The notes: generated by a model from the letters alone, not told the origin. A DNA stretch of 64,000 nucleotides from Corynebacterium simulans (GCF_001586215.1 NZ_CP014634.1:2294001-2358000), one strand, 5' to 3'. Positions 36,374 to 46,908 are shown, counted from the first letter of the stretch. Numbers and translations are program-made.

Positions 36374-37075
36374 TTAGACGGTAGCGCCGCGCTCGACGCG
36401 TGGCTTTGGGGTACGCCACTTGCGCGGCTGGGAAGCGCGCGTATATGCGTAGAAGCCCAAGCCGAAGCCAGCCTCGGTGGTTCCCGGGAACTTCAGGCGC
36501 ACTGCGTTGTTGCACTGACGAGCCAGCCAGAAACCCTCGATGGCGATTACCGCGATAACCACCATGGCGAAGATATTGACCCAGTTGGCAACGTTGGGGC
36601 TGAAGTTGGCCAGCATCATAACCACAAGCAGAAGCAGCATCGCAGGCATCATCCACTCGTTGATGAATTTGCGGGAATCTACCCAGTCACGCACGTAGCG
36701 GCGGACTTCGCCCTTATCGCGGGGCAGCAGGTAGCGCTCGTCGCCGCTCGCCATGCGCTCCTGGGCAAGGCGGTTAGCCGCACGAGATTCCTCGCGCTCC
36801 TTGCGCTTATAGGCCTTCCATTCCTCCTTGGACATGGAAGCCTTCATCTCCTTGCGGTGCTGGTAGCGCTGGGCTTCGGACATGCCGTGCGGATCGCGCT
36901 TGACGCCGCGGGCGATCTCTTGCTGATCGCGCTTCGGCGTGGGACGACCCTTCGGCGGGGTGTAACCCTTGCGGTGTTCCTCCGGCTTTTTAGCAGCCGG
37001 GGTTTCGCTCATCTGAGAAGCGGGGAGGGCGGCGCTACCGTCCGCCTTTTCATCTTTTTGCCACGGAAGTTTCAC
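36374..37075 (-). CDS. DUF3043 membrane protein
   Basis: 233 aa. The first 95 residues are strongly charged (Lys/Arg/Glu) and probably disordered. RDKGEVRRYVRDWVDSRKF marks the family. Two membrane helices follow (MMPAMLLLLVVMMLANF and VNIFAMVVIAVIAIEG), then a short basic tail. Position matches Rv2206, next to cobT. Function unknown. Probably transcribed with cobT, 54 bp apart. Confidence 0.75.
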   Translation of the reverse strand: MKLPWQKDEKADGSAALPASQMSETPAAKKPEEHRKGYTPPKGRPTPKRDQQEIARGVKRDPHGMSEAQRYQHRKEMKASMSKEEWKAYKRKEREESRAANRLAQERMASGDERYLLPRDKGEVRRYVRDWVDSRKFINEWMMPAMLLLLVVMMLANFSPNVANWVNIFAMVVIAVIAIEGFWLARQCNNAVRLKFPGTTEAGFGLGFYAYTRASQPRKWRTPKPRVERGATV

Positions 37076-37228
37076 GTTGATCAGACTACAAGGTTGTGGC
37101 CGTTAAATGGGAATAGGCCCGCCCTGCCCGGTGTTGTGAAAGACGTAAGCGAGGTCAACCTTTCCACCTTCGAAACATTGAGGGTAGGGTAGAGGCCAGA
37201 AAAACCCGTACTTAATAGAGGAGAAGAC

Positions 37229-37573
37229 ATGACCGCTCCAGCTTCCGCTACCGGCGTCATCCTGACTGAGGCAGCAGCCGCAAAGGCAAAGGCACTGCTC
37301 GAGCAGGAAGGCCGTGATGACCTGTCTCTGCGTATTGCCGTCCAGCCAGGTGGTTGCGCTGGCCTGCGTTACCAGCTGTACTTCGACGACCGCAGCCTCG
37401 ATGGTGACAAGGTCGACAACGTTGATGGCGTAAACCTCGTCGTTGACAAGATGTCCGTTCCTTACCTCACTGGCGCAAAGATCGACTTCGCTGACACCAT
37501 TGAGTCTCAGGGCTTTACCATTGACAACCCGAATGCCGGTGGCTCCTGCGCTTGTGGTGACTCCTTTAACTAA
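37229..37573 (+). CDS. erpA: Iron-sulfur cluster insertion protein, A-type carrier
   Basis: 114 aa of the HesB/IscA/ErpA family, passing Fe-S clusters to target enzymes. The three ligand cysteines are present: GGCAGLRYQL and the C-terminal SCACGDSF. GAGGAGA stands 6 nt before the ATG. Likely clients nearby are the Rieske protein QcrA and LipA, but that link is an inference. Confidence 0.93.
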   Translation: MTAPASATGVILTEAAAAKAKALLEQEGRDDLSLRIAVQPGGCAGLRYQLYFDDRSLDGDKVDNVDGVNLVVDKMSVPYLTGAKIDFADTIESQGFTIDNPNAGGSCACGDSFN

Positions 37574-37640
37574 ATAGCGCGCTTTTAAGCGTTTCAGCTT
37601 AAAGCGTCTTGGCTTAAGGCCCTTCGTGGCTGCAAGCACG

Positions 37641-37713
37641 AAAAGTGCCCGCCGCTTTCCTCTGTTCCTCCCTTTGAAAGATAAGGGAGACAGGGCAAGC
37701 GGCGGGCACTTTT
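37641..37713. terminator. Bidirectional terminator between erpA and asnB
   Basis: A 17 bp perfect outer stem (37641-37657 with 37697-37713), AAAA/TTTT at its ends, and an inner CTCCCTT/AAGGGAG hairpin in the loop. Confidence 0.9.
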
Positions 37714-37743
37714 TGGATAAACGTCAAAGTGACGAAACCAGGC

Positions 37744-39666
37744 TTATAGCTTTACCGGATAGTCGCGTTGTTCGATCTGCGGATCGATGCGATTTTCTAC
37801 GAAGATGCCGTGCCAGATCATGAACGAGAGGACCGTCCACAGGCGGCGCGAGTGATCGCTCACGCCGTCGCGGTGCTCCTTGAGCATCTCCAGAACTTCC
37901 TTCTTGTTGAAGATGTCCTCGGTCTGGGACTCGTTGATCTGGTCCTGTGCCCAGCCGTAGAGCTCGTCACCAGCCAGCCAGTGGCGCATTGGAACTGGGA
38001 AGCCGAGCTTCTTGCGGTGCAGAACGTGTGGCGGAACAATCTGCTCCATTGCCTTGCGCAGAGCGTACTTGGTGGTGCCGTGGGAAATCTTCAGATCGCG
38101 CGGAATGGTTTCTGCCACCTTGAAGACTTCCTTGTCCAAGAACGGCACGCGCAGCTCCAGGGAATTAGCCATATTCATCTTGTCGGCCTTGACCAAGATG
38201 TCGCCGCGCATCCACGTAAACAGGTCGAGGTGCTGCATGCGGGCAACTGGGTCGAAGTCACGGGACTGCGCATAAATGGGCGCCGTGACCTCACGGTGGT
38301 CCCATTCCTCCTTGGCCCACGGAATAACGCGCTGCATTTGCTCGAAGTTAAAGGAGCGGGCGTTGCCGTAGTAACGCTCTTCCATGGTCATGGAGCCACG
38401 GTTGAGTAGGGACTTACCCTTCATGCCTTCTGGGAGAACTTTAGACAGCTGGCCTAAGCCACGGCGCAGCGGGGAAGGGATCTTCTCAAATGGTGCTAGC
38501 GAAAGCGGCTCCTTATAAATGGTGTAGCCGCCGAACAGCTCGTCCGCGCCCTCGCCGGAGAGAACGACCTTGACGTGTTTGCGAGCCTCCTGGGCTACGA
38601 AGTACAGCGGAACCAGGGAAGGATCGGCCACCGGGTTGTCCAGGTACCACATGATTTTTGGAACCGCGGTGGCGTATTCCTCTGGGGAGACAATCTTGAC
38701 GATGTGCTCAACGCCGATTGCTTCAGCAGATTCTGCGGCGACGTCGACCTCGGAGTAGCCTTCGCGCTCGAAGCCGGTGGTGAAAGTCAAAAGATCCGGA
38801 TTGTGGCGCTTCGCCAGGGTTGCAATCGCGGTGGAGTCGATGCCTCCGGACAGGAAAGAGCCAACCGTGACGTCTGCACGCATGTGCTTTTCGACGGAGT
38901 CCTCCAGCGCCTTAGCAATCTTGTCGAAGAGCTGCTGTTCGCTGCCTTCTGCCACCTTCTGGACCGGGAAGCGCGGCTTGAAGTAGCGATCGTTTATCAC
39001 CTTCTGGCCCGGGCGCAGCGTGACGGTAGAGCCGGATTCGACGCGGCGAATATTAGCGTGCAGGGATTCCGGTTCCGGAACGTACTGTAGATCGACGTAG
39101 TGCTCAATTGCACGCTTGTCGAGGCTGAGGTCTAGACCCAGCGGCTCGGCCATGTCGAGGATGCACTTCATCTCGGAGGCGAAGATGGTGCCTGCCTCGG
39201 TGGTGGCGTAATACAGCGGCTTGATGCCGAACTGGTCGCGGGCGGCAAACATCGTCTTGGTTTCGGTGTCCCAGATAACGAAGCCAAACATGCCCCGCAG
39301 GTGATTGACTACATCCTCGCCCCAGTGGTGATAGCCCACGACGATGGGCTCGCCGTCGCCTTCGGTGTTGAACTTCAGGCCAGCTGCCTTAAGCTCCTCG
39401 CGCAGCTCGATGTAGTTGTAGATCTCGCCGTTGAAGGTCAGGGCATAACGCTCTGGATTATCTTCTGGGCCCCAGCGCAGTGGCTGGTGGGAGTGCTCAA
39501 GGTCAATGATGGACAGGCGGTTGAAGCCAAAGACGACGTCGTCGTCATGCCAGGTGCCCGCTGCATCCGGGCCGCGGTGGTGCATGCACTGCAAGGACTG
39601 TTCGAGGGCATCTACGTACTTGGCCGCGTCGTGATTAGCGGTCAGTAGTCCGCAAAGTCCGCACAT
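37744..39666 (-). CDS. asnB: Glutamine-dependent asparagine synthase / LtsA-type amidotransferase
   Basis: 640 aa. The mature N-terminus starts at the catalytic Cys (MCGLCGLL), the class II glutaminase hallmark. The C-terminal synthetase domain has the PP-loop SFLSGGIDSTAIA (about residue 265). The C. glutamicum homologue of the same length, LtsA, is needed for lysozyme resistance and is thought to amidate cell-wall precursors rather than make free asparagine, so a cell-wall role is likely here too. Confidence 0.93.
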   Translation of the reverse strand: MCGLCGLLTANHDAAKYVDALEQSLQCMHHRGPDAAGTWHDDDVVFGFNRLSIIDLEHSHQPLRWGPEDNPERYALTFNGEIYNYIELREELKAAGLKFNTEGDGEPIVVGYHHWGEDVVNHLRGMFGFVIWDTETKTMFAARDQFGIKPLYYATTEAGTIFASEMKCILDMAEPLGLDLSLDKRAIEHYVDLQYVPEPESLHANIRRVESGSTVTLRPGQKVINDRYFKPRFPVQKVAEGSEQQLFDKIAKALEDSVEKHMRADVTVGSFLSGGIDSTAIATLAKRHNPDLLTFTTGFEREGYSEVDVAAESAEAIGVEHIVKIVSPEEYATAVPKIMWYLDNPVADPSLVPLYFVAQEARKHVKVVLSGEGADELFGGYTIYKEPLSLAPFEKIPSPLRRGLGQLSKVLPEGMKGKSLLNRGSMTMEERYYGNARSFNFEQMQRVIPWAKEEWDHREVTAPIYAQSRDFDPVARMQHLDLFTWMRGDILVKADKMNMANSLELRVPFLDKEVFKVAETIPRDLKISHGTTKYALRKAMEQIVPPHVLHRKKLGFPVPMRHWLAGDELYGWAQDQINESQTEDIFNKKEVLEMLKEHRDGVSDHSRRLWTVLSFMIWHGIFVENRIDPQIEQRDYPVKL

Positions 39667-40076
39667 AGGGTGGTTGCTCCTTATTAATCAAGGGTCTTTT
39701 TCTTCCGAATACTTTACGGGGCTTAAATCCTAAATGGAGTTACGCGCGCCGAGTTACAAGCTTCGTGGCAGTCTTTGTCCAGCAATCGGGGAGGGGTTGG
39801 CGCAGCTTACCCGTTAGGGTGCGAACTTTCGGATGATTTAGCCGCATGGCCTTTGTGAATTGGGTCATAGGCTAAACCCGCCATTCGAGGGGTTGGTTCT
39901 GCCCTTGTGCAGGTGGGCCGGTAACATGCAGTGCGTTCGCAGTTTGCAGAGTGTTTCGGAAGGCCTGTGAAGCTATCAAATGCTTAAGAAACGCAGGCTC
40001 CATCCACTATCCTGATTGGATAGGAATGCTCTGTGAGTATTCGAGAAGTTTGTGTGGACAGAAAGGCAGAACACAC
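39667..40076. other. Divergent control region asnB / ctaC
   Basis: 410 bp with no credible gene. It contains two GAGTTAC direct repeats 14 bp apart (39737 and 39751) and a CRP-like site at 39854-39869. An open frame in phase with ctaC extends back to 39951 but has no family-like sequence. Confidence 0.5.
39854..39869. promoter_or_regulatory. Candidate GlxR (CRP-type) site upstream of ctaC
   Basis: TGTGAATTGGGTCATA compared with consensus TGTGAnnTAnnTCACA matches both outer half-site cores except for one central and one right-half base. GlxR is known to act on respiratory genes in C. glutamicum. Confidence 0.45.
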
Positions 40077-41153
40077 GTGGGACAGCGTAAGCAGCGCAAC
40101 TTTGCCCGTAAGGCGGGCCTAGCTGGCGCAATCGCTCTTGGCGGCTTCGCATTGGCCGGTTGTGACGTAGAAGCTCCAACCGCCGTTGAGAACCTCTTGG
40201 GCTTTGGTTGGCCAAAGGGTATTACCCCTGAGGCGGAGTCTATGTACAACTTCTGGATTTGGGTCTGGGTTGCAGCATGGATTGTTGGTTTCATCATGTG
40301 GGGGCTCTTCCTCACCGCCATCTTCAAGTGGAACGCGAAGAAGGCTGAAAAGGATGGCAAGGGCGAGTTCCCTAAGCAGCTGCAGTACAACGTGCCGCTG
40401 GAGATGACTCTGACCATCGTGCCAATTCTTATCATCATGGGCCTGTTCTTCTTTACCGTTCAGGCGCAGCAGAAGGTCACCGCACTGGACAAGAACCCAG
40501 AGGTTACCGTCGATGTCACCGCTTACCAGTGGAACTGGAAGTTCGGTTACGCCGAGAACAAGGTAGACGGCGAGAACTACAACGGCGAGGACACCGAGCG
40601 TAAGAAGATTGCTGAAGAATCCTCCGTTGACCCGGAGGGCGTGGAGAACCCGAACCCAATTCACGGCAAGTCCATGGGGGACATCTCCTACCTGAACTTC
40701 AACAAGATCGAGACTGTTGGCTCCACCGAGGAGGTTCCGGTTCTGGTTCTTCCTTCCGAGACCCCGATTGAGTTCCGTCTCGCTTCCGGTGACGTCTCCC
40801 ACGCATTCTGGGTTCCGGAATTCCTCTTCAAGCGCGACGTTTACGCGCACCCAGAGGCTAACGCTCAGGAGCGTCGCTTCCAGATTGAGAAGATTGATGA
40901 GGAAGGCGCATTCGTTGGCCGCTGTGCCGAGATGTGCGGTACCTACCACTCCATGATGAACTTCGAGATCCGTGTTGTTAACCGCGATGACTTCAATAAG
41001 TACCTGAAGTTCCGTGAGCAGAACCCGGAGGCAACCAACGCTGAGGCTCTTGAGCACATCGGCCAGGATCCTTACGCAGTGACCACCTCTCCGTTCAACT
41101 CTCAGCGCGATACCCGCACCGGTGACAACTTCGTTGACACCCCGAAGGCATAA
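40077..41153 (+). CDS. ctaC: Cytochrome c oxidase subunit II
   Basis: 358 aa from GTG 40077, chosen because GAAAGGCAG lies about 8 nt upstream and a lipoprotein signal follows (lipobox ALAGC near residue 29). Two membrane helices anchor an outward cupredoxin domain. CuA ligands are all present: the His in SHAFWVPEF, CAEMCGTYH and the Met in HSMM. The protein has the extra charged insertion known from C. glutamicum CtaC, which receives electrons directly from the di-heme QcrC in the bcc-aa3 supercomplex. Confidence 0.95.
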   Translation: MGQRKQRNFARKAGLAGAIALGGFALAGCDVEAPTAVENLLGFGWPKGITPEAESMYNFWIWVWVAAWIVGFIMWGLFLTAIFKWNAKKAEKDGKGEFPKQLQYNVPLEMTLTIVPILIIMGLFFFTVQAQQKVTALDKNPEVTVDVTAYQWNWKFGYAENKVDGENYNGEDTERKKIAEESSVDPEGVENPNPIHGKSMGDISYLNFNKIETVGSTEEVPVLVLPSETPIEFRLASGDVSHAFWVPEFLFKRDVYAHPEANAQERRFQIEKIDEEGAFVGRCAEMCGTYHSMMNFEIRVVNRDDFNKYLKFREQNPEATNAEALEHIGQDPYAVTTSPFNSQRDTRTGDNFVDTPKA

Positions 41154-41176
41154 GTAGAAAAGGACTGAATTTCACA

Positions 41177-41608
41177 ATGCGTGCAACATCTAAGGTCTTC
41201 TACTCGATTGCGACCTACCTGTTTGTTTCCCTGATTGTTTACGTCCTCGGCGTGAACTTCGTGAAGGATGACGGCTACCTGTACGGTCCGGAGTGGGCAG
41301 GCATCGTCGGCCTTACCCTGGCGTTCCTGCTGTGCATCATGCTCGGCGTGTACATCAGCTTCACCGATTCCCGCGTCGACGTCGCTCCTGAGGACTGGGA
41401 AGAGGCAGAGACTGAGGACGGCGCTGGCATCCTCGGCTTCTTCTCCCCGGGTTCCATCTGGCCGCTGGCTATGACCGGCTCCATCGCGCTGCTTGGTCTG
41501 GGCATCATCTTCCTGTACTTCTGGCTCATCGTTCTCGGCGCTGCTTGCCTGGTGGCTTCCGTTACCGGTCTGTCCCTGCAGTACGGTCTGCCGAAGGAAA
41601 AGCACTAA
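41177..41608 (+). CDS. ctaF: Cytochrome c oxidase subunit IV
   Basis: 143 aa with four membrane helices (about residues 10-30, 38-60, 90-110, 112-130) and a charged loop DSRVDVAPEDWEEAETEDG. This is the small actinobacterial subunit of the aa3 oxidase, co-transcribed with ctaC (23 bp gap). The ctaD gene for subunit I is not in the window, as expected for the genus. Confidence 0.92.
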   Translation: MRATSKVFYSIATYLFVSLIVYVLGVNFVKDDGYLYGPEWAGIVGLTLAFLLCIMLGVYISFTDSRVDVAPEDWEEAETEDGAGILGFFSPGSIWPLAMTGSIALLGLGIIFLYFWLIVLGAACLVASVTGLSLQYGLPKEKH

Positions 41609-41672
41609 CTTTCCTTGCGCGTTAGTGGCGGCCTATCCCGGCAGCCCATAACGCCCGCCTAAAACTTCTCGC

Positions 41673-41701
41673 GTCCCCCATCACTTTCCGTGGTGGGGGA
41701 C
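41673..41701 (+). terminator. Terminator of ctaC-ctaF
   Basis: A 12 bp perfect stem (GTCCCCCATCAC at 41673-41684, complement 41690-41701) with a 5 nt loop, followed by TTT. Confidence 0.8.
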
Positions 41702-41906
41702 TTTGGCGATCTCTGCGTCGGATGGAAGGTTCCAAAAGTTCCCACAAAATCTAAAAGATTTTCTAAAGCGGATGTAGCGGGGGAGGAGACGATAGTGAAA
41801 GCTGCTCTCAACGCGCGCTATATCGCCGAGTAATGGCACGTTAGGGGCTATTTTCGCGGGGGTCAACCGAAAGTTGGAAACCTGCTATTTTTAGCAGCGA
41901 CCGTTT

Positions 41907-41922
41907 TGTGATTTATATCATC
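41907..41922. promoter_or_regulatory. Candidate GlxR (CRP-type) site upstream of ctaE
   Basis: TGTGATTTATATCATC matches TGTGAnnTAnnTCACA except for the last three bases of the right half. It lies about 270 bp before the ctaE start. Confidence 0.5.
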
Positions 41923-42180
41923 GACCTAATTGCTCAATTCGGTTGCAAAGCGCATCTTAAGTGTTCAAATTTTCCGACGATTTCGCGGTCCTTTCGGCGG
42001 TTAACCGGCCAATAAGCTGTTTACCTGCACGGATGGGACGTCGTAAAGCAGTAGCAAAAGTTCCCGCTAGCAGCCGATTTTTCTCCAAAATTAACCTTTG
42101 CTGGCAAAGCGCTGTGGCATGGCGAAAAGTAGCTTCAAAAAATCGGGGGGAATTAAAGTGACTTCACGTCTCTGACCGGC

Positions 42181-42186
42181 CATACT
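42181..42186 (+). promoter_or_regulatory. -10 element of ctaE, leaderless arrangement
   Basis: CATACT ends 7 nt before GTG 42194, with no ribosome binding site between. Confidence 0.4.
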
Positions 42187-42193
42187 GTTATGC

Positions 42194-42805
42194 GTGACGA
42201 GCGTAGTTTCAAACCAAGGTATGGCAGCACCACGTGTTGCCGCGCTGAACCGACCCAACATGGTCAGCGTTGGCACCATCGTGTTCCTGTCTCAGGAATT
42301 GATGTTCTTTGCCGGACTGTTCGCGATGTGGTTCACCTCGCGTGCAAACGGCCAGGAAGGCGACTGGGCGGAGCATACCGCCCATATCAACGTGCCGATG
42401 GGATTCATCATCACGGCAGTGCTGATTTCGTCTTCCGTGACCTCCCAGTTCGGCGTATTCGCAGCAGAAAGGGGTGACGTATACAAGCTCCGACTCTGGT
42501 ACTCAGTGACCTTGCTGTTGGGTGTTGTCTTCTTGGGCATCATGGCATTTGAGTGGACAGAGTTGATCACGCACGGTGTGACTGTTCAGTCCAGCGTCTT
42601 CGGTTCGGTCTTTTACATCCTGACCGGCTTCCACGCTGCACACGTGACTGCAGGCCTTATCTCCTTCGCGATCATTCTGGCGCGTATTGCTAAGTCCAAG
42701 TTCACGCCAGCACAGGCAACCGCAGCGATGGCAGTGTCCTACTACTGGCACTTCGTCGACGTTGTCTGGATTGGCGTGTTCGTAGTCATCTACCTAGTCC
42801 AGTAG
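42194..42805 (+). CDS. ctaE: Cytochrome c oxidase subunit III
   Basis: 203 aa, five membrane helices. It begins MTSVVSNQGMAAPRVAALNRP, matching the corynebacterial family start, and contains SQELMFFAGLFA, TGFHAAHVTAGL and SYYWHFVDVVWIGVF, the conserved subunit III blocks. First gene of the ctaE-qcrC-qcrA-qcrB operon. Start GTG; an SD-independent start is likely. Confidence 0.95.
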   Translation: MTSVVSNQGMAAPRVAALNRPNMVSVGTIVFLSQELMFFAGLFAMWFTSRANGQEGDWAEHTAHINVPMGFIITAVLISSSVTSQFGVFAAERGDVYKLRLWYSVTLLLGVVFLGIMAFEWTELITHGVTVQSSVFGSVFYILTGFHAAHVTAGLISFAIILARIAKSKFTPAQATAAMAVSYYWHFVDVVWIGVFVVIYLVQ

Positions 42806-42876
42806 GCCGTAGGAGCCCGGGAGCAGGCTCTCGGCCTACAGCCATCCATTTCCGTGTACGAGTTATCTAAAGGAAA

Positions 42877-43764
42877 ATGATGGATAACATTCAGCAAACC
42901 GCCGCAGTGGAAGAGACCACTGCCGCGGCTAAGAAGACCCGCCGTCGCCGCAAGGCGAAGCGCACTCTTGCCGGCGCCTTCGCTCTGAGCATCGGTCTGA
43001 CTGGTGCTGGTGTCCTGGCTTCCGCCTTGACCCCAGACGCGCAGATCGCAACCGCTCAGAAGGATGACCAGGCTCTCGTTCAAGAGGGCAAGGACATCTA
43101 CGACGTTGCTTGTATCACCTGCCACGGTGCCAACCTGCAGGGCATCGAGGGCCGCGGCCCGTCCCTCGTTGGCATCGGTGCTGGCTCCGTGTACTTCCAG
43201 GTACACTCCGGCCGCATGCCGATGATGTCCAACGACGCACAGGCTGAGCGCAAGACCCCGCGTTACACCGAGCAGCAGACCCAGGCGCTTGCAGCTTATG
43301 TTGCAGCAAATGGTGGCGGCGCTGACATCGTCTACAACGAAGACGGCACCATTGCTCAGGAATCTCTTCGTGGCGCTAACTACAACGGCCAGATCCAGGC
43401 CGAGGACGTAGCTAAGGGTTCCGAGCTGTTCCGCATGAACTGTGCATCCTGCCACAACTTCACCGGCCAGGGCGGCGCTTTGTCCTCCGGTAAGTACGCT
43501 CCGCCGCTGGCTCCGGCCAACGAGCAGGAGATCTACCAGGCAATGCTGACTGGTCCGCAGAACATGCCTAAGTTCTCCGACCGTCAGCTTTCCGCAGACG
43601 AGAAGAAGGACATCATCGCCTACCTCAAGTCTGCAAAGGAAACCCCGTCTCCAGCAGGCTGGGACCTTGGTGGATTGGGCCCGGTTGCTGAGGGTCTCGC
43701 AATGTGGATCATCGGCATCAGCGCTTTGTGCGTTGCCGCTATGTGGATTGGATCGCGCTCATGA
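42877..43764 (+). CDS. qcrC: Di-heme cytochrome c subunit of the bc1 complex
   Basis: 295 aa. An N-terminal basic segment precedes a membrane helix, then two c-type heme motifs CITCHG and CASCHN in tandem cytochrome c domains, and a C-terminal membrane helix ([18 protein letters not shown]). It replaces a free cytochrome c by wiring the bc1 complex to the oxidase. Two consecutive ATGs (42877, 42880) follow AAAGGAAA. The stop overlaps qcrA by 4 nt (ATGA). Confidence 0.97.
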   Translation: MMDNIQQTAAVEETTAAAKKTRRRRKAKRTLAGAFALSIGLTGAGVLASALTPDAQIATAQKDDQALVQEGKDIYDVACITCHGANLQGIEGRGPSLVGIGAGSVYFQVHSGRMPMMSNDAQAERKTPRYTEQQTQALAAYVAANGGGADIVYNEDGTIAQESLRGANYNGQIQAEDVAKGSELFRMNCASCHNFTGQGGALSSGKYAPPLAPANEQEIYQAMLTGPQNMPKFSDRQLSADEKKDIIAYLKSAKETPSPAGWDLGGLGPVAEGLAMWIIGISALCVAAMWIGSRS

Positions 43765-44981
43765 GCAATGTAAAGAAGAACTACACCAACGCAGAGCTCG
43801 ACAAGATGAGCAACGATGAGCTTGCCGCTCTCGGCACCGAGCTCGATGACGTAACCGTTGCGTTCCGCAAGGAGCGTTTCCCGGTTGATGGCGACCCAGC
43901 TGAAAAGCGCGCCGCCGGTAACGTCACCTTCTGGCTGGCACTGTCTGTCATCGCTGGTATCGCCTTCCTTGGCGTTTACCTTTTCTGGCCTTGGCAGTAC
44001 AAGATGCTGGGAGAGGACGGCATCTGGTGGCATACCCTTTACACCCCGTTGCTGGGTGTTACCGCTGGCCTGGCTATTTTGGCCCTGGGCTTTGCCATCG
44101 TTCAGTACGTTAAGAAGATTCTGCCTGAAGAGATTTCCGTTCAGCGTCGTCACGACGGCCCTTCCGAGGAAGTTGACCGCCGCACCCTGACTGCTCTTCT
44201 GAACGATTCTTGGAAGACCTCCACTCTGGGTCGTCGCAAAACCATCATGGGTCTGCTCGGCGGCGCAGGCGTTCTGTTTGGTCTGTCCGTTATTGCTCCG
44301 CTGGGCGGCGCAATCAACAACCCATGGAAGAAGCGCCACGAGCTTAACTACGCTGGCGACGGCACTCTGTGGACCTCCGGTTGGACCATGCACGAGAAGG
44401 GCGTGAAGCTCTACCTGGCTCGCGATACCTCTACTATTGCGGAAAAGCACGAGGGCGAGTCCGGTACCCACTACACCACCCGTGGCCTCGCTCGTCTGGT
44501 TCGCGTGCGTCCTGAGGACCTCGCTGCCGGCGGCATGGAGACTGTCTTCCCGCTTGCTGCGGAAGACGTCAACGATGGTGACCTGTGGTCTGAGGATAAG
44601 GACGTCTACGAAAACCACATGCACTCCATTCACGGCAACCGCAACGCCGTGATGCTCATCCGCCTGCGTCACTCCGACGCACAGAAGGCAATTGAGCGTG
44701 CTGGTCAGGAAGACTTCCACTACGGCGACTACTACGCCTACTCCAAGATCTGTACCCACATTGGTTGCCCGACCTCTCTGTACGAGGCTCAGACCAACCG
44801 CATTCTGTGCCCGTGCCACCAGTCGCAGTTCGACGCTTTGCACTACGGCAAGCCGGTCTTCGGACCTGCAGCCCGTGCACTGCCGCAGCTGCCGATCGGC
44901 GTGGACGAAGAGGGCTACCTCGTTGCCAAGGGCAACTTTATCGAGCCTGTCGGACCTGCATTCTGGGAGCGTAAGTCATAA
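43761..44981 (+). CDS. qcrA: Rieske iron-sulfur subunit of the bc1 complex
   Basis: 406 aa. Three predicted membrane helices in the N-terminal half, an actinobacterial trait, then a Rieske domain with both cluster motifs CTHIGCP and CPCHQSQFD. It starts at the ATG overlapping the qcrC stop; the frame is open further upstream, but only within qcrC. Overlaps qcrB by one base (TAATG). Confidence 0.97.
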   Translation: MSNVKKNYTNAELDKMSNDELAALGTELDDVTVAFRKERFPVDGDPAEKRAAGNVTFWLALSVIAGIAFLGVYLFWPWQYKMLGEDGIWWHTLYTPLLGVTAGLAILALGFAIVQYVKKILPEEISVQRRHDGPSEEVDRRTLTALLNDSWKTSTLGRRKTIMGLLGGAGVLFGLSVIAPLGGAINNPWKKRHELNYAGDGTLWTSGWTMHEKGVKLYLARDTSTIAEKHEGESGTHYTTRGLARLVRVRPEDLAAGGMETVFPLAAEDVNDGDLWSEDKDVYENHMHSIHGNRNAVMLIRLRHSDAQKAIERAGQEDFHYGDYYAYSKICTHIGCPTSLYEAQTNRILCPCHQSQFDALHYGKPVFGPAARALPQLPIGVDEEGYLVAKGNFIEPVGPAFWERKS

Positions 44982-46603
44982 TGAGTAACAAACTTGCCAA
45001 GATGGGCAACAACATGGATTCGCGCTACTCCGCAGCCGGAGTACTGCGAACCCAGCTGAACAAGGTCTTTCCGACCCACTGGTCCTTCATGCTCGGTGAG
45101 ATGGCTCTTTACAGCTTCATCATCCTGCTGCTGACCGGTATCTACCTGGCACTGTTCTTCGACCCTTCCATCACGAAGGTCATCTACGACGGTGCATACA
45201 CCCCGCTGAACGGCGTTGAGATGTCCCGCGCTTACGCAACTGCGCTGGATCTTTCCTTCGAGGTTCGCGGCGGCCTGTTTATCCGCCAGATGCACCACTG
45301 GGCAGCACTGATGTTCATGATGTCCATGGTTGCTCACATGCTCCGCATCTTCTTCACCGGTGCGTTCCGTCGCCCGCGTGAGGCCAACTGGATCATCGGT
45401 TGTGCACTGATTCTCCTGGGCATGGTCGAGGGCTTCCTCGGCTACTCCCTCCCGGACGATCTGCTCTCCGGCGTTGGTCTGCGAATCATGTCCGCTATCA
45501 TCCTGGGCCTGCCTATTATCGGCACCTGGCTGCACTGGGCAATCTTCGGCGGCGACTTCCCGTCCGACCTCATGCTGGACCGTTTCTACATCCTGCACGT
45601 TCTGGTTATCCCGGGCATTATCCTGGGTCTGGTTGCCGCTCACCTCATCATGGTTTGGTTCCAGAAGCACACCCAGTTCCCTGGACCAGGCCGCGCAGAA
45701 AACAACGTTGTCGGCGTCCGCATTATGCCGGTCTTCGCTACGAAGGCAATCGGCATGGGAATGATGGTTGCTGGCGTTCTGGCTTTGATGTCTGGTCTGC
45801 TGACCATCAACGCCATCTGGCTGCTTGGCCCGTACAACCCGTCTCAGGTCTCCGCTGGTTCCCAGCCGGATATCTACATGCTGTGGACTGACGGTGTTGC
45901 TCGTGTCATGCCGGCATGGGAGCTGTACCTCGGCAACTACACCATTCCTTCCGCATTCTGGGTTGCACTGCTTTGTGGTGCGATGGTCGTCCTGCTGTTC
46001 GCTTACCCATTCCTGGAGAAGAAGTTCACTGGCGACGACGCTCACCACAACCTGCTGCAGCGTCCGCGCGACGTTCCGGTTCGCTCCGCTATCGGCGCAA
46101 TGGCAATCACCTTCTTCCTGCTGGTGACCCTGTCCGGTGGTAACGACCACGTCGCACACTTCTTCCAGATCTCGCTGAACGCAATGACCTGGGTTGGTCG
46201 TATCGGCCTCATCGTCTTGCCTCCAATCGCTTACTTCATGACCTACCGCATCTGCGTTGGTCTGCAGCGTTCCGACCGCGAGGTCTTGGAGCATGGCATC
46301 GAGACCGGTGTTATCAAGCAGCTGCCGAATGGTGCCTTCATCGAGGTCCACCAGCCGCTTGGCCCGGTCGACGAGCACGGCCACCCGGTTCCGCTGGAGT
46401 ACGCTGGCGCTCAGGTTCCGAAGCAGCTCAACCAGCTTGGCTTCGCTGACTCTGAGACCCAGGGTATTTTCTCCCCGGATGACTCCGCACTCATGCACCG
46501 TGTCCACGAAATTCACGAGGAGAACCACGCTGAGGAGGCAGAAATGTTCCGCCGCCTCAACGAGGCAAACCGTCGCGAAGACGAAGAGCACGGCCGCATC
46601 TAA
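44981..46603 (+). CDS. qcrB: Cytochrome b subunit of the bc1 complex
   Basis: 540 aa. Eight or more membrane helices; heme-b histidines in [19 protein letters not shown] and later LHVLVIPGI...HLIMV; a menaquinol site region after [11 protein letters not shown]. The hydrophilic C-terminal extension of about 120 residues, rich in His and Glu, is typical of the actinobacterial form. Translationally coupled to qcrA. Confidence 0.97.
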   Translation: MSNKLAKMGNNMDSRYSAAGVLRTQLNKVFPTHWSFMLGEMALYSFIILLLTGIYLALFFDPSITKVIYDGAYTPLNGVEMSRAYATALDLSFEVRGGLFIRQMHHWAALMFMMSMVAHMLRIFFTGAFRRPREANWIIGCALILLGMVEGFLGYSLPDDLLSGVGLRIMSAIILGLPIIGTWLHWAIFGGDFPSDLMLDRFYILHVLVIPGIILGLVAAHLIMVWFQKHTQFPGPGRAENNVVGVRIMPVFATKAIGMGMMVAGVLALMSGLLTINAIWLLGPYNPSQVSAGSQPDIYMLWTDGVARVMPAWELYLGNYTIPSAFWVALLCGAMVVLLFAYPFLEKKFTGDDAHHNLLQRPRDVPVRSAIGAMAITFFLLVTLSGGNDHVAHFFQISLNAMTWVGRIGLIVLPPIAYFMTYRICVGLQRSDREVLEHGIETGVIKQLPNGAFIEVHQPLGPVDEHGHPVPLEYAGAQVPKQLNQLGFADSETQGIFSPDDSALMHRVHEIHEENHAEEAEMFRRLNEANRREDEEHGRI

Positions 46604-46635
46604 GGCTTCTATATAAGAGCCTGAAACTCGCTCAC

Positions 46636-46677
46636 AAGCCCTCGTCTTTCCTACTGCTAGTAGGAGAGGCGGGGGCT
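46636..46677 (+). terminator. Terminator of ctaE-qcrCAB
   Basis: Interrupted stem AAGCC...CCTAC-tgcta-GTAGG...GGCTT, followed by TTA. Some internal mismatches. Confidence 0.65.
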
Positions 46678-46908
46678 TTAGCGATCCCCACATCGGCCCG
46701 CTAGGCGCCTGTGTTGCTTGCCGTTTTCTACTCTTTATATATAGGAAGCAATCCATTCAGTCTTTAAGGAGAGAGCTCTGGGGATAAAGAGCACGCTTTA
46801 AGGGGGGGAAGTAGCGCATTCTCCGAGCGCATAAACTCGCCAAAACTGAGTTCAAATGTGTGTGAAAATTGGGGCTGGTGAGCCTCCAATTCTGGCCCAA
46901 AACTGAGC

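Larger units (their letters stand above)
41609..42193. other. Long upstream region of the ctaE-qcrCAB operon
   Basis: 585 bp with no gene seen. It holds the ctaF terminator, then an A/T-rich stretch (about 41740-42110) including a GlxR-like site, and ends with a -10-like CATACT 7 nt before ctaE. The length suggests several promoters or regulator sites. Confidence 0.5.

Noticed and set aside
44915..46756. 613-codon open frame opposite qcrB
   Set aside because: Antisense to a clear cytochrome b gene; Asp/Gln/His-rich nonsense translation.
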